Numbered from the stretch's first letter, positions 1 through 12,535 are shown. The stretch: DNA of 64,000 nucleotides from Tamarix chinensis (GCA_030549775.1 CM060173.1:32730110-32794109), one strand, 5' to 3'. Notes: a model not told the origin generated them from the letters alone. Numbers and translations are program-made.

Positions 1-2
1 TC

Positions 3-278
3 TTCATCAGCGGGGTCGCCGATGGCTGCAACAAAGGCGAGAAACTCATCGTTGTAGTTCTGGCAGTGAGGCCCAACACCCGGCCTGCCCATGCACCGCC
101 GCCACCGACTCCTGTACCTCCAAAATCGGCTCCTCCGGGCAGCTTGCCTGCAGGTGGGAATGCAGAGGACACTCCAGCAAATCCTCCCAACGGTCATTCG
201 GCTGCAGCTAGAGTTCGTGGCCCGGTTGGACTTGGTTTTCTGATCGTTGTTTTGAGTAGCTTTGTCGGGTTGTTTTAA
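3..278 (+). CDS. Early nodulin-like protein (phytocyanin family), C-terminal part, GPI-anchored
   Basis: The frame starting at base 3 reads FISGVADGCNKGEKLIVVVLA, the last beta strands of a plastocyanin-like (phytocyanin) domain, then a proline-rich linker (PPPPTPVPPKSAPP), a small-residue stretch, and a hydrophobic tail ending LIVVLSSFVGLF at the stop (276-278). About 91 residues are in the window; the N-terminus, signal peptide and most of the domain lie to the left. Blue copper phytocyanins have a Cys in the FICS-type strand and a Gly-His before the last Cys. Here these positions are Ser and Asp-Gly, the pattern of copper-free early nodulin-like proteins. The Pro-rich linker and tail fit arabinogalactan-type glycosylation and a GPI anchor, so the protein should sit on the outer face of the plasma membrane. 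The reading frame is intact, so this is probably a live gene. Confidence 0.88.
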   Translation, partial: FISGVADGCNKGEKLIVVVLAVRPNTRPAHAPPPPTPVPPKSAPPGSLPAGGNAEDTPANPPNGHSAAARVRGPVGLGFLIVVLSSFVGLF

Positions 279-1047
279 TTTCATGTTGCTAGCATTTGTA
301 ATTTTTTTTTTCCTTTTAAATCTTCTAGTGTGTTTCGTTTAATTTTGGGAGCTTCGATCGGTAGTTTGATTGTCAAGAATTTTAAGTAGAACATTATCAT
401 GAAGTAGAACATCCCCTTTGGTTTTGCATATTTGTGTGAATTATTCGTCATGACCCACTGCCTGCCTGGAACTCTGGTTCTTGGTCCATGGTTGATGAGC
501 ATCGTGCGGGGATGGATGATAGATAATTAACTCAACAAACATTGATGAAAATTGTCCAGTATATTTGCCCTATATGCGGTTCAACGTCGGCCGGCATATA
601 TCTTTTAGTTGGGCCTTCAGGGTTGTAATCCATAACATAATAGTAGTAGTAGGGAAAATCAGTTAATGAGCCTGGCCTAGGTAGCTGGACTGGATCATTT
701 ACAATCAAACTCACCTTCTAGATGTGGATCCTCACGCTCGCCTCAAAATGAAGACAGCAATGGTTGTTGGTTGCTAACTTGCACGTGGTAACCTGGCCCA
801 ATATAGATATGTAATTTACCAAAAATAAAATAAATATGATCATCATAATAAATACTACGTACTTATTCCGTTTCATAATATATGATATATTAGGTTTTTA
901 GGAACATAATAAAGTCTCGTTTAGTGCGTCTATTGTGACATACCGAGAAAAGCAAAACATTTTAAGAACTTATTAGGAATTATGAGATTGACGGTGTTAT
1001 GCATGTGTTTCATTTATCTAATGAAGTAAGAGAGGAAGTGATAATAA

Positions 1048-1097
<50 letters not shown>

Positions 1098-1818
1098 ATT
1101 TTCTTCATGTGCGGATAATATTAATTTGTGAGAATAAGTGCAACTTATTAGGGGTACATCACAAGTAGTTCATTGGTAGAAATATGTCAAAAGAACTTCT
1201 ACTTTTGAATTTTTTTTCTTCTTTTATACCAAACAACATTAAACAACTAACGCTTTCTAGAAAATTCTACTTCTTCATTATATCTACATTGTACCAAATG
1301 AGGGCTAAGAAATATTAAAATTTAAACAAAAAGTATCTACTTATAAATTAAATTTAATATCCCTTATCCATTTAATTGAAAGAGAATAATATAATGGTAG
1401 AATTAGAATTAAAATAATTTGATTGCTAATATGTTTTGTAAAATAACTTATAAATTAAAACAAATTTGAAACCTAATATGGCTTATATATTGTGAAACAA
1501 AGTTTTGGTGACTAATCCAATCGGCACCGCTTTTGCCAACCGTTCCGCCCTTGGTAAATGCAGCCTATGGTTTTAATTTTCTTGTATCTCGATGGTCACC
1601 CACCGAATTATGGTCGGTGAAATACTCTATTAATTACCGTGTTGAATTTGTTCAAGAATGGAGTGTTTCCGATGGTTAAGTGGCAACCCATTCTACGTTT
1701 TTTAAGAAGGAATTTAATACTCCCATTTTACGATGGTGAAATTCTCTAAAATTATCGATCTAATGCCAAAATATAGTTTGACTTGTACAGGTTCTAGTTA
1801 CTTCAAGTTTCTGATAAT
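279..1818. other. 3' flank of the phytocyanin gene and AT-rich intergenic DNA
   Basis: No further gene is visible. Bases 279-860 probably hold the 3' UTR and terminator region; several AATAAA-like strings lie at about 820-850, but no site can be fixed. A CACGTG hexamer lies near 783. The rest is AT-rich and without coding signal, and includes a TA microsatellite. Confidence 0.5.
1052..1094. repeat. (TA)n microsatellite
   Basis: Uninterrupted TA dinucleotides, about 43 bp. Confidence 0.95.
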
Positions 1819-1835
1819 AGTAAGAAAACCAAATA
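1819..1835 (+). repeat. Target-site duplication, left copy, of LINE
   Basis: The 17-mer AGTAAGAAAACCAAATA here recurs exactly at 10435-10451, just after the A-rich end of the LINE. Length and placement fit target-primed reverse transcription. Confidence 0.85.
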
Positions 1836-2360
1836 CTTATAACTGTCATTTATGAATTAAAAGAAGGCGCCCACGGGTGTTTATGACAATTCAAAGTAGC
1901 CCACTTTATATTAGAAATGTCAATATGTCGGATTTAGGTCAAGTCTAACCATACCTAAAACTTAACCTATATATATTACCTACATTTATATTTAATTTAG
2001 GTCTATCGGGTCTTAAAAGTTCAGACTTATACCTAGACCTAGATCCATCGGATGTAGCTGGTAAATGAATCCTAAATAGGTCTGGCTATATATGAAAAAA
2101 ATAATTAATAATCTATGTAAATATAAATATATTTATAGTTTATATAACTTAATATGTTTTTTTTGTTAAAAAAATCATCTAAGTAAAAAATAAATATTTT
2201 GAAATAGTTATATTAACTTTTCAAATGATGTTTTAATATTTTTGGAATACAATATTATACATATTGTTTATAAAGTAAATATACAAAAATAAAATTTCAA
2301 AAATGAAAAAGAAATTAAAATAAGATTACGACAATGATAACAAACATAATATTAGTATGT

Positions 2361-2364
<4 letters not shown>

Positions 2365-2405
<41 letters not shown>
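2365..2405. repeat. (AC)n microsatellite
   Basis: About 20 AC units directly abutting the left end of the MITE at 2405. Confidence 0.95.
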
Positions 2406-2407
<2 letters not shown>

Positions 2408-2708
2408 GCTGTAAATGAATTAAGCCGATTTAGTCTTCGCCTTGCCTCATCTCATTAAAAGCTCGGTTCGACTAGTTCGTTTAACTAAATGAGCTAAGCC
2501 TGAGCCTTACATTTGAGCTCGTTTATTAAACAAGTCGAGCCCAAGCTCAAAAAAGTGAGGCTCGATTTATTTTATGGTTTTAGCTCGTTAAAAGCTCAGC
2601 TCATTCATTTAGTTAAACGAACTGCACCTAAGTCTTATTTTAGGTTCATTTAGTTAAATGAGGTGAATCCAAGCCTAAGGGTATTCAACTCGGATTGGCT
2701 CCTTTACA

Positions 2709-2711
<3 letters not shown>
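2405..2711. mobile_element. MITE, probable hAT-like, copy 1
   Basis: Starts AGGGCTGTAAATGAA and ends TCCTTTACAGCC, giving imperfect terminal inverted repeats. The interior is AGCTCG/GAGCTC-rich and partly self-complementary. The same termini and interior occur at 12593-12877, where an 8-bp duplication supports a hAT assignment. Here microsatellites abut both ends (AC on the left, TA on the right), so no duplication can be read. Confidence 0.6.

Positions 2712-2754
<43 letters not shown>
2712..2754. repeat. (TA)n microsatellite
   Basis: About 43 bp of TA directly abutting the right end of the MITE. Confidence 0.95.
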
Positions 2755-2755
<1 letters not shown>

Positions 2756-2954
2756 TAAATGGATCGGGTGAGTTGGGTTCTGGATTGGTAACACTAGACC
2801 CATACCCATTTAAGTATATATAGACCTAGATCCATTGGGTCCAAAAATTATGGACCCGTTAAAAGAATTATCTTATAGTGAAAACTCTTGGCCGATCATT
2901 TCATTATGAAATGATAAGCCTTAAGATTCGGGACCCATGGAATTTTGAAGGTAC

Positions 2955-4039
2955 CTATGATTTTATCGACATGGACAAGGGATTCTTTTTGGTCGAATTC
3001 TAAAACATGTTGATTATAATTTTTCCCTTACGAATGCCCTTGGGTGATTTATGGGAATTATCAGATTGTTTCTAGGGGGAGTCTAGAGTTCCGTGCATCC
3101 ACTTTGTTGATTACTTCAACCATAACCTGGATTCGAATTCTAGAATTTCCCATCGAATATTATGGAGATGAATCTAAGTTGAAAGCTATGGGTGACTGTG
3201 TTGGAAAATTTGTCAAAGGTATATTCATGGACTTGTAATGTTGATGCTAAGACCACAACCATGTTAAAGGATAGACTTGCCAGGCTTGCAGTTGAAGTAG
3301 ATCTTGACAATCCTTTACTTCCTAAAATCTACATTAGTACCTCGTTGTATAATATTAAATATGAGGGCATTAAGTTTCTCTATTTTTTCTATGGTAAGGT
3401 TGATTATGATCACACTAAATACATGGGGATAAATGCCAAAAAAAAACTATGGTCGAAGAACCACATCCAATGGTGATGATAACCAAGGAAGTTGAAAACT
3501 CATCTTTTAATGAGAATGAACACTTGAAACCATATGGTCCATAGATTCTAGTGATCGAACACAGCCGTGGTCAACATAATTTCAACCAAAAATCTAGCAC
3601 TGCTTAATAGCATGGCCTAACTCCTAAAGTCATGCCTAATTCACAACCAACACGAAAAGAAATGATGTCTCTTTCTAGAATTTGGCGCCCTGATGGACTT
3701 GGAGGGGAAAATTCTTAATTTGAAGAAATATTCTTTATTGGAAAATTATGTTTAAGAGAATTCCAAACAATATGGCCAACCTTCCATGCATGTAGTGACT
3801 GGTCCCTCTATGGGGTGCGCGACAACTTCTACACCAACTCATGCAACTTCAATCACTAAGAACCTAGTCGTTATTAAAAAGTTATTTCAAACTAAATTAG
3901 TTTCCTTTGCTAGTGGTTAGTCACCTACTTCTCAAGCCATCACATCCAATAATTTCGTTCCGTAGAAGCAAACAAGGCTACATCTTGGTAACATCGTCAG
4001 TTTTGTTGCCAGTGATAGGAGATCTTCTCCTACCACACC
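2955..4039 (+). pseudogene. LINE ORF1 remnant (DUF4283-like, nucleic-acid-binding)
   Basis: Broken frames show phrases typical of plant L1 ORF1 proteins: KGFFLVEF near 2975-2998, PIEYYGDESKLKAMGDCVGKF near 3150-3215, and then ARLAVEVDLDNPLLPKIYI in another frame. A degenerate CCHC knuckle follows (FFYGKVDYDHTKY, near 3385-3425) with its cysteines lost. In intact relatives this protein binds the element's RNA. A frameshift separates the two best segments, and a solo LTR interrupts the gene at 4040; its tail would lie just after 6212. Confidence 0.75.
4035..4039 (+). repeat. Target-site duplication (left) of solo LTR
   Basis: ACACC here, against AAACC at 6208-6212: four of five bases match. 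Confidence 0.5.
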
Positions 4040-6207
4040 TATAATACCTCAGAATATTATAAAATTTTAATCATGATTTATTAACATTTTAACCTAATCT
4101 AATTTCTAATTTTTGAATTTTTAAGCCTAACCTAAAACCCTAATAAATAAATAAATAAGAAAATTATAGATAAACATTTATAGTAAATTATCCAAAAATT
4201 TAAACCTAAACCTAAACCCAAATTCTACACTAAAAAAATTCATTTTCTTTTTCCTTCTTCTCTATTCCCTTCTTCTCCCCTAGTCTGTGTTTGGCAACCT
4301 AGCCTAGCCCAATTTTTTCTCTCTCCTTTCCCTTAGGCGATGTCTAGCCCAACCTAACCCCGTCCCTTTTCTTTTTTCTTTAATCTTTTCTCTCTCTCCC
4401 ACTGATTTCTCCTTCGTCATTTCCTTATCTCCTTTCATCTTTTGTCCCAAATAGGGACTTACCAACCTACCCCTCTTAGCCATGCAACCTACATCGTTGC
4501 CTTGCAACCCTACAACACTGCCCCTGCCATCCTATAGCACCCCCTGCACCCATGTGCACTACCCCTTTCCTTGCCCTACATGCCAAAGCCTCCTCTATGC
4601 CTTTTTATCATCTTCCCTCTACCAGCCACGCCACATATATATACACACACATGTAAGTCTCCCCTTCCCCTTCCCTTCCTCTCATTTTCCTCTCATTCCT
4701 TTCCTGTCAACAAGCCAACCAATCCTCCCCTTCCCCTCATGTTCTATTTTTCTTCCTTCCTTTCTTTCTTCTTTTGTTCATCACTCCACCATAATATTTG
4801 GTATTTTAGTGGCTTTAGGGGCATTTATGTTCAATATGGTTAAAAATGACATATTGGGTATTTTAGGACGTTAAATGGTTTAAAATATATTAAGGATACT
4901 ATATGAAATGCTTGGAGCAAAAAATAAATGGCTTATGTCTAATAAAAAAAAGAAAAAGGTTTTTAGTGTGAATAGTAAAACCTAGGGGTGGAATCATGAT
5001 TATATGTACGAAAGGTTGGAATTAAACCATAATATTTGGATGTGATATTAATGTTGGTATCTTAGGCATGAATATAAAATTTGAGAGCCATATGAGTTAT
5101 AAGAATTTTTTTTAACTAAATGGTGAAATTAGGGTTTTATAGGAGATATAAATAGTAACTCTAAAGGTAGACTATTATTGCATGTTTAAGACGTGAGAGT
5201 TATACCATGATTTTTTTGGCATATTGTTAATAACAACGTTTTAGGTATGGATATGAAATTTAGTGACTAAATGAGTACTAAGGAAGGAGTTATGCTAGGT
5301 TTGTGAAATTAGGGGTTTTAAGGAATATAGGCCATGCCCTTGGGATATGTGCCCTGCATGGGTATGTATATGTGTCTGTGTGATGAAATTGACATAAATA
5401 AATCATGGATAAGATGCTAATCATTTATAGTGAAAGATCACATGAGTTAGGATTGGTTATACCTATCAGTTCCACTAGTTGAGAATAGTAACTAGGAGCT
5501 ATATGCCCTTGGGTTGTATTTATGATATTGTTCCACTGTTTAAGAATAGTGGGGTACTTACAATCAACGCGAATAAAATTATGCGTATTTATCATAACAC
5601 CATTACTATGTGATTTGGAAATGAATAAATAAGTTAATGTTAATAAGATTATTCTATATGCACATTTTATCTTGTTGTGATCTTATAAACTTGTGTGACC
5701 TTTATTAATTGTATGGTGCCTTACATATTACATAGCATACTAATCATCCTTTTTATTTGTGCTACTCATTCCCAAGAGCAGATAACCCATTTGAGTTTGT
5801 ATAGGTCAATGAGGAACCACCAGACAATTATGATGCTTATGATGCTCTGATTAGGATGGAGTGATTATATCTCTTGTATGGGGTTTGGGAATTGGAGACT
5901 TATGTTATCTGGTTATTTTTTTAAGCCAGATACCCTTTTGACGTTACCTCTCAGGATATTTACTTTATGTATTTGGATTTCATATTCAGAGGTATCATTT
6001 AAAACTCTTACTTATTTTTAGGAAGGTGTCCTTGTTCTATGTTTATTATGTCTTTTCTTGCTTTATAAATTATTTTTGTCTTGTAATTGATGTAAGAATG
6101 GTACGTAAATCATAATTATGTCAATTATAGTAGTAACACCTATTCATGTTTGATTTACGTTTTCACTTAAATGAAAAATTTTCAATTGTAAATATTTGGG
6201 CGTTACA
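4040..6207 (+). mobile_element. Solo LTR of a Ty3/gypsy-type element, inserted in the LINE
   Basis: Begins TATAATACCTCAG (first dinucleotide TG changed to TA) and ends GGGCGTTACA, an imperfect inverted pair. It has the layout shared by the other large LTRs of this window: a pyrimidine-rich tract (about 4230-4760), a middle with CCACTRxxxxGAATAGT-type phrases near 5470-5560, and a terminal GTTACA. A 4-of-5 target duplication flanks it and it interrupts LINE ORF1. Open frames over 4482-4874 come from the low-complexity pyrimidine tract and are not genes. Confidence 0.7.
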
Positions 6208-6371
6208 AAACCTAATATAAACCCTTTAATGATTCCATTATTTTTCTAAAGGAAGAATTAAAGTGTTCTAGACATATGAAGCATTGTAGCATAAATGATG
6301 CTTTTGACCTTGATCTTGGTCTTGGGGACCCATCCCAAAAACTCTAAAACTCACCATGAATCTAGTAGAAT

Positions 6372-9300
6372 CGTGTGGATTTTTATTTTGGAATGTGAAG
6401 GGTGTTGGTAACATGTCCTTCCATGCCCATTTTCTCATTTAATACAGATGAATATATCCAGCTTGGTGGTATTAGTAGAGACCAAGATTAATGGTGATAG
6501 AGAAGATGAATCTATTTGCAGACTCTCATTTGTTGGTAATGTTAGGGTGGAGGCTCATGGATTTGCCTTTTGCATTTAGTTGTTGTGGAATAATGGGATT
6601 ATTGATGTCTATGTTATTGGTGAATCTAAGAAACTTCTCCATGCTCATATTCAACTTAACTTAGGGTGAGGCTTCTTCTTCTTAAGTTTCTATACCTCTC
6701 CTCACCTAGTTGTATGGGATGAGTTATAGATGGATTTGTACTCTATTTCTCAACATGTTTATGGATCATGGCTTGTTGGGGGTGATTATAATGATGTTAT
6801 CTCTCTCATAAAACAAAGAGGGAGTAACCCTAGATAAATGAAGATCTGTGTTCTTTTCAACCAATGAGTGGATTCTTGTTGTTTGACAAACTTGGGTTTT
6901 TTCCCCTAGATTCACTTAGCATGGTGTTGTTTGGGGGAGGCATGTTAGCTCACGCATAGACAATTTATTGGCCAATAATGATTGGAGTACTATTTTCCTC
7001 ATGCACATGTCCTTTACCTTTCTAGGGCATATTTAAATCATTACCCAATCCTCCTTACCTTTCTTGACACATGAATTTAGCATAAGACCCAAAGACGTTT
7101 TCAGTTTAAGAGTGCTTGGTTGTCTTAAACTCAAATCTCTAAGGTGGTTAGTGGGGATTGGCATAACAATCCAGATATCACCCACAATCTCTCTAATTGT
7201 GCTACTATACTTGCATATTGGAATTAGGCTATTATAGGGAGCATAAGAGCATATAAAAAGCATGTTAGAGCAAGATTGGAGGGTATCTAGTGGGTCCTTG
7301 CCTAAGGCAGATCTCACTAGCTTATTGAGTTGGAGCACAAGCTTATCCAGGAGTATCATGACCTTTTATCATATGAAAATTTAATATGTTTTCAAAGGTC
7401 TAAACTTGATATGTTCTATCTTCAAGATAGTAACTCTTGCTTCTTCCATTTGATGGTTGTGAGTAGAAGGAGATACAATTGGGCTTTAGCCTGTAAAATA
7501 ATGAGGGGATATGGATACACAAAATGTATGTGCTTAAGGATATGGCTCAACTTTTTTACCAAGAGCTCTTCACATAATATTCACTAGTCATAAAGTTTTC
7601 ACCTCTTCCTCACTTGTCCCCACAATTAATTCAGTAGGAGATGGATTCTTTGATGTTACCTATGACTCTATGTGAGGTTAAGGAGGCTATTGTTTCTATA
7701 GTCATTTTTAAGAGCCCTGGGCTGGATGGATTTAGCATCATATTTTCTCAGAAATTTTGTTGTGGTGTGTGCATTGACATCCACCATTTAGTAGCCTATG
7801 CATTTGATTAAGAAGTATTCTTTCCCATTTGAATGGGACCCTTATTTCTCTCATACCTAAGGAAAAAGTGACCAATTACAATTAGGGATTTTATACTGAT
7901 TAGGCTATATAATGTGGCTTACAAGATAATTACCAAGGTTTGTACTACTAGATTGAAACCGTTTTGTTAGCAACCTTATGGGGCCAGAACAACCTAGTTT
8001 CTTACCAGGCATAAGTCAAAGAACAATATCAACATCACATAGGAGATTCTCCATTATATATAGCATAAGAAAGGGGAATTGGGATCAATAGCCATCAAAT
8101 TTGTCTTGGAGAAGGCTTTTTATTGCCTTTTGTTGTCATTTCTGGAAGACAATATTCTCACCGTGGGCATTCCCATTCCAAATATCAACCTAGTATAAAG
8201 CATTTGGATCGGTAAAGTGTCTAAAGAATTTCTCCCTATGAGGGGAATTATGCAAGGGGACCCCATATCCCCATATAGTTTCATGTTAAGCATTGAGAGT
8301 TTAACCCATTTAATCCAATTTGAGGTTAATCATAGTCGATGGAAGCCTTTGTCATTAGGGCATGGAGGTATTCAATATTCCCATTTATTCTTTGTTGATA
8401 ACTTGCTCCTTTTTGTCCGCAAGCAAACCCACTCAAATAAGCATTAGTAAGTGTTTCCTTTACTCTTTTGCTTACTCCTCTAACTAATAATTTATTAGTG
8501 CAAAGTCTACTATTATTTTCTATCCAAATGCATCAAACATTGTGAAGAATGAGATTTCTTCTATTTCTAGTTTTTTGATTGTTAATAGCTTAGGCAGGTA
8601 CCTCAAAATCACTATGTACCTTGGTTGAAGGCAAAGATGTTTATATGACTTAGTGGTGAATATGGTTTAAAAGATACTTCTTTTGTGGTAATCCATCATG
8701 TGTTTCCCTAATTAGCCACATCACCATGACTCATTCCATTACTTCTACTATGCCACTTTATACCATGCATGTTTAAAAAATTCTGACATATATTAACAAG
8801 GAGATAAACTACCTTAATAGATTTTCTTATGGGACGACTCTTTTTTATGGAGGAAAATTCATCTCTTGGGATGGGACTATATCAGTCAACCCAAGGACAA
8901 AGGAAGTTTGGGCATCGAGAGTTTGGGCCTGTCAAACTAATCTTTCCTTATGAATTTCTCTTTATGGACCAAGTTACTAGAGAATAAATATAATTTCTCG
9001 TTAATAGATCTTAGCTACTACCCCTAGCTAGCTTTTCATTACAGTGGAGGAATATTTTGAAAGCAATGTAGTTGTTACATAGAGTCTTGAAGTGGGTTGT
9101 CAAAACATGCACTAGGATTTATTTTTTAAAGGATTGGTGGATTGGCCCTTCTCCCTTGATTGAATTATTTCCCAGAATGATCTCAGAGGAGGAGTGGGAA
9201 ATGGTGATTGATTATAGCAACCCAAATAGTACATGGTGCTATATTATTTTTCATCATCTACTCCTAAATCGTATCATTGCCAAAATTACCTCCACTTTCA

Positions 9301-10380
9301 TTGACCCAAATTTTGGAGTAGATGATGTTTACATTTGGGACTACAGTCATGATGAAACATTCTCTATCAAATCTGCCTATGATATGTTTTCCATGAACCC
9401 AATTTAAGCTTCCCTAAACCAACATTATGTGTGGATATTGAATACATGTCAACACATTTGTTTCTTTTCTTGGTTGGCAATAGATGATAAGTTGTTCTAT
9501 GGATGTCCTGGGAGGAGCTTACTCTATATTCTCCAAGATTGTTCCTTTTAGCCAGAATATTTGGAATCACTTGGCACTAGATCTTTTGGCTGTCTCCTTC
9601 TATTGAGATAACATTCAAGATTAGATGTGGGCAAATTTGAAAAAGACCTATTGCATTGAGAAGCCTGATCCTCCTTGGGCCACCACCTTTATCATCCCTT
9701 TATTAGCTCTTTGGAACTAGATAAATTGAATAACTTTTATAGGGCATACCATCTGGCCTGCTAATGCATCCTTTTGGCTTCGTGACTTCATAATAGATGA
9801 GAATCAAGCATGGTTCACTTGCCATAAATTTGGCCACCTCCAGCGCTTTATTGAGGTGTTGGCTTTGCTTTATCACCTTCCACCTAGTGGAATCTTCAAG
9901 ATCAATGTTGATGGCTTAGCTACATTGAACTTGAGTAATTTAGTAACATGAGGTGCTAATCTTGACTACATGCGTTAGTGGATCTATGGATTTTCAACTA
10001 ATATTGGCTATGGTACTGTTCTTATAGTAGAAATAAAGGGTGCTTGGATGGGTCTCTTGGAATATTCTTTCCATGGTTTCTCGTAGGTTTAACATTTTTG
10101 AAATTCAAGCATTATCGTGAAGATTCTGAATAACAACATTCCTATGCATATCCTTTATGATGCTTAAGTTCCGGTATGTTGTGATCTTATAACCAATTTT
10201 GTTTTATGCATGGTGGTCCACATATTTTGTGAAAACAACCAAGTCGCCGATGCAATGGCGCATTTATGCCTTCCTTATGGTCATCATGTTTTTGATCTTC
10301 CTCATTTGGAAGTGTATGATAAGCTACTATTCAATGTTATAGGGGGTACTGACTTTAGACAAGTTATTATGATGTAATGT
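6372..10380 (+). pseudogene. LINE ORF2 remnant: endonuclease, reverse transcriptase, RNase H
   Basis: In intact L1 elements this protein nicks the target and copies the RNA there. The order of landmarks is canonical. The endonuclease start FWNVKGVG lies at about 6386-6409, then LVVLVETKINGDRE near 6453-6500 and GGDYNDVI near 6774-6800. Reverse transcriptase follows with KSPGLDGFSI (about 7709-7738), RGIMQGDPISPYSF (8241-8282) and the active-site box FVDN (8391-8402). A zf-RVT-like region is open at 9072-9407 (KDWWIG, then IWDYSHDETFSIKSAYDMF). RNase H starts KINVDG at 9898-9915. The active-site box should read F/Y-A-D-D; here the second aspartate is Asn. In-frame stops and frameshifts occur throughout, so the gene is dead. 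Confidence 0.85.
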
Positions 10381-10434
10381 GGTTGTGACTTGTGTCCTTT
10401 AGATTTGATCCCTCCATTTTAAACACAAAAAAAG

Positions 10435-10451
10435 AGTAAGAAAACCAAATA
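10435..10451 (+). repeat. Target-site duplication, right copy, of LINE
   Basis: Exact 17-bp copy of 1819-1835, directly after the A-rich tail. Confidence 0.85.
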
Positions 10452-12239
10452 TTATAGTAATAAAAATATAATATATAGGAGGAGAAAACAAGTGAGCCTT
10501 CTACTAGATAGAACTTTGGTTTTCTTCGTATTATTTATCTTACCTAACTCAGGCCATGTAAGAGAAGAATATTAATATATTTTAGTTTTATAAAATTAAT
10601 TTTTTATTATTTTATGAATAAAGTGTTTTACATTTTATGTATTTATCAACCCTTGGTGTGATCCGTATTAAATTAGATTTAAATATTTTGGGCTAAAGTT
10701 TATATTACATAGTAATATGCCAATAATTGAGCCTAACCTATATCTCTCTATTTAATTTTTTATGGTCGAATTATAATTAAGTATATATGGATGCAAGCAC
10801 GTGTATGTCATATAGTAAAAAAATAAAAGAGATAATTAATTTAATTGTTTAATTGCTTTATTATCTCAAATTCTAATTTTGAAATAAAGAGGAGGGAAAA
10901 GTAAAGAGTTGGTTATATTTAGCCAACTCTTTGCATACAACATGTCAAGAGGACACATAAGAGTGTTGTGCTATTTATAGATATATGGTTCTATACATAA
11001 ATACACATGTTTGACAGGGAGAGAAATAGGTGAGGCTTCTTCATATTTTGATGAGATATCTATGTGAAATCAAAGACGAAGAAGAGAAACAAAGCAAGTC
11101 ACTATTGTCATTCCTTGTAAAAAGCACACACACTATCACATTTAAGGAAAGGAGTGAAATTGACATAATATTTCGTTAATTATCAATTGAGCTTTAAGTG
11201 TACTAAATTTCGTTAATGGCTGGAGGTACATATTTAACGATCGAAGAAAACCATTATATAGTTGAATTACACATAATTATCATGAGTCTAATAAGGTGAC
11301 TGGCATAATGGTTAATATGGGTCATGACCTTGACTTTGGGGTTTGGTTTTTTAATTTACCTCCTAAGGAAGCTATAAATCTTTTCCCGTTTGATATAACT
11401 AGAGGTGGCAAAATGTCGCTCAATTGTACATGATAATATGTAATTGTCCATGAATGAATGAATTTATTCCTTCGATACAATTTTTTTATTATCAAATTTT
11501 ACATATTAAATGATTATTATATTGTATGTTAGGGTTTTGCATATTAAATTGTCATTGGAATTAGGCATGAATTGTATGTATTAATTTTTCCTTATGCTTT
11601 ATGCCATTCAATTCCGTCTAACAAAGAATTGAAGTTAAGGGGAATGTTGGAAGTGCCAAGAGAATATTAATTAGGGGGTATATTGTGTATTTTTTTTTTT
11701 TTTGCTTTTTGAAATCTGTTGATCTCTTTAAAACGTTGATCAAAGTACAACGAAGAAAGTATTAAAATATCGTTTATAAACAAGATTATGAAAGCATGAA
11801 TCTTTATATTACTATTTCAATCTATTACGAATATAATAATTCAAGAATAATTCTCACTCCGTTCTTCTTCGAAACTTAAGCAATCCTAACCTTTATGTTT
11901 AAGCTTAATCTAGAATGTCTTTCTTTTTCCTAAACAATTTCCACTCTAGACTTATCGACGACTTTTATCTAGGGACTAACAAAATCAGTAGACTTTTCTT
12001 CTAAAGGCTAACAAAAAAAAGATCTTAACTGACTAAAGAGAGACTATGAACATTGAACGTGTATGCAATCGAACTTGACCCCATCATCACGCGATGTGTT
12101 TATAAAAACACGGATGATATGTGCTCGGTGCTTCTCCTAATAATCTCCTTTCTCAAACTTCCTTGGCACGACTGTGATCTCCGACGCTCTCGGAGCATGT
12201 TCCCTTTGAAAATGCCCTTGTTTATTGTCTGGCCTTAAA
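10452..12239. other. Gene-free AT-rich DNA, possible copia LTR fragment
   Basis: No gene recognised. Near 11632-11652 the text TTAAGGGGAA followed by TGTTGGAAGTG looks like a polypurine tract and the start of a copia LTR on the + strand, but no matching end or partner is visible. An open frame at 12053-12238 has no recognisable protein and may lie inside that LTR. Confidence 0.35.
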
Positions 12240-12535
12240 TGTTTTAAGTTGAGACGAATAACTTCGAACTCAACTCATTTAATGAATACAACTAATATAA
12301 GATTTGTGATTAACTAGGTTATCTAAACAAATGTGTCAAAAAGAATTTTCAAGTTTAATATATAAATAAATCAATCTGAATTTTTAAGGCTTATGATTGA
12401 CTCGTTTAATAAATGAAGTTGAAAACGAGGCTAATGCTTGACTAGTTTAACAAAACGAATGAACCAAACTAATTTTTTAATAAACTGAGCCAAGTAATTC
12501 ACTAGCCGACTCGACTTATTTACAACTCTAGACTG
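12240..12535. mobile_element. MITE-like segment, degenerate copy 2
   Basis: Text of the same type as the copy at 12593-12877, with scattered GACTCGTTTAATAAATGA-like phrases and an end close to GACTCGACTTATTTACAACTC. The left terminus is too decayed to place. Confidence 0.4.

Larger units (their letters stand above)
1918..2870. repeat. Degenerate repeat-rich segment in the LINE 5' region
   Basis: Two blocks (about 1918-2090 and 2755-2870) share a phrase close to GACCTAGATCCATYGG and other GGTC/GACC-rich text. They flank an AC repeat, a MITE and a TA repeat. The text resembles the G/T-rich block at 19667-21891. It may be a further nested insertion, but no clean boundary is visible. Confidence 0.4.
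1836..10434 (+). mobile_element. L1-type LINE, full span, degenerate, with nested insertions
   Basis: A non-LTR retrotransposon of the plant L1 group, bounded by an exact 17-bp direct repeat (1819-1835 and 10435-10451) and ending in a short A-rich tail (about 10420-10433). It holds an ORF1 with a DUF4283-like domain (about 2955-4039) and an ORF2 with endonuclease, reverse transcriptase, zf-RVT-like and RNase H regions (6372-10380). The gross span is 8.6 kb. Removing the 2.17-kb solo LTR at 4040-6207 leaves about 6.4 kb, near the usual size for plant L1 elements, and the MITE and microsatellites in the 5' part account for some of the excess. The many stops and frameshifts indicate an old insertion. 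Confidence 0.85.

Noticed and set aside
4482..4874. Open frame of 130 residues on the + strand
   Set aside because: Pro/Ser/Phe-rich, produced by the pyrimidine tract of the solo LTR; an overlapping frame is equally long.
12053..12238. 61-residue open frame
   Set aside because: No recognisable protein; possibly inside a copia LTR fragment.
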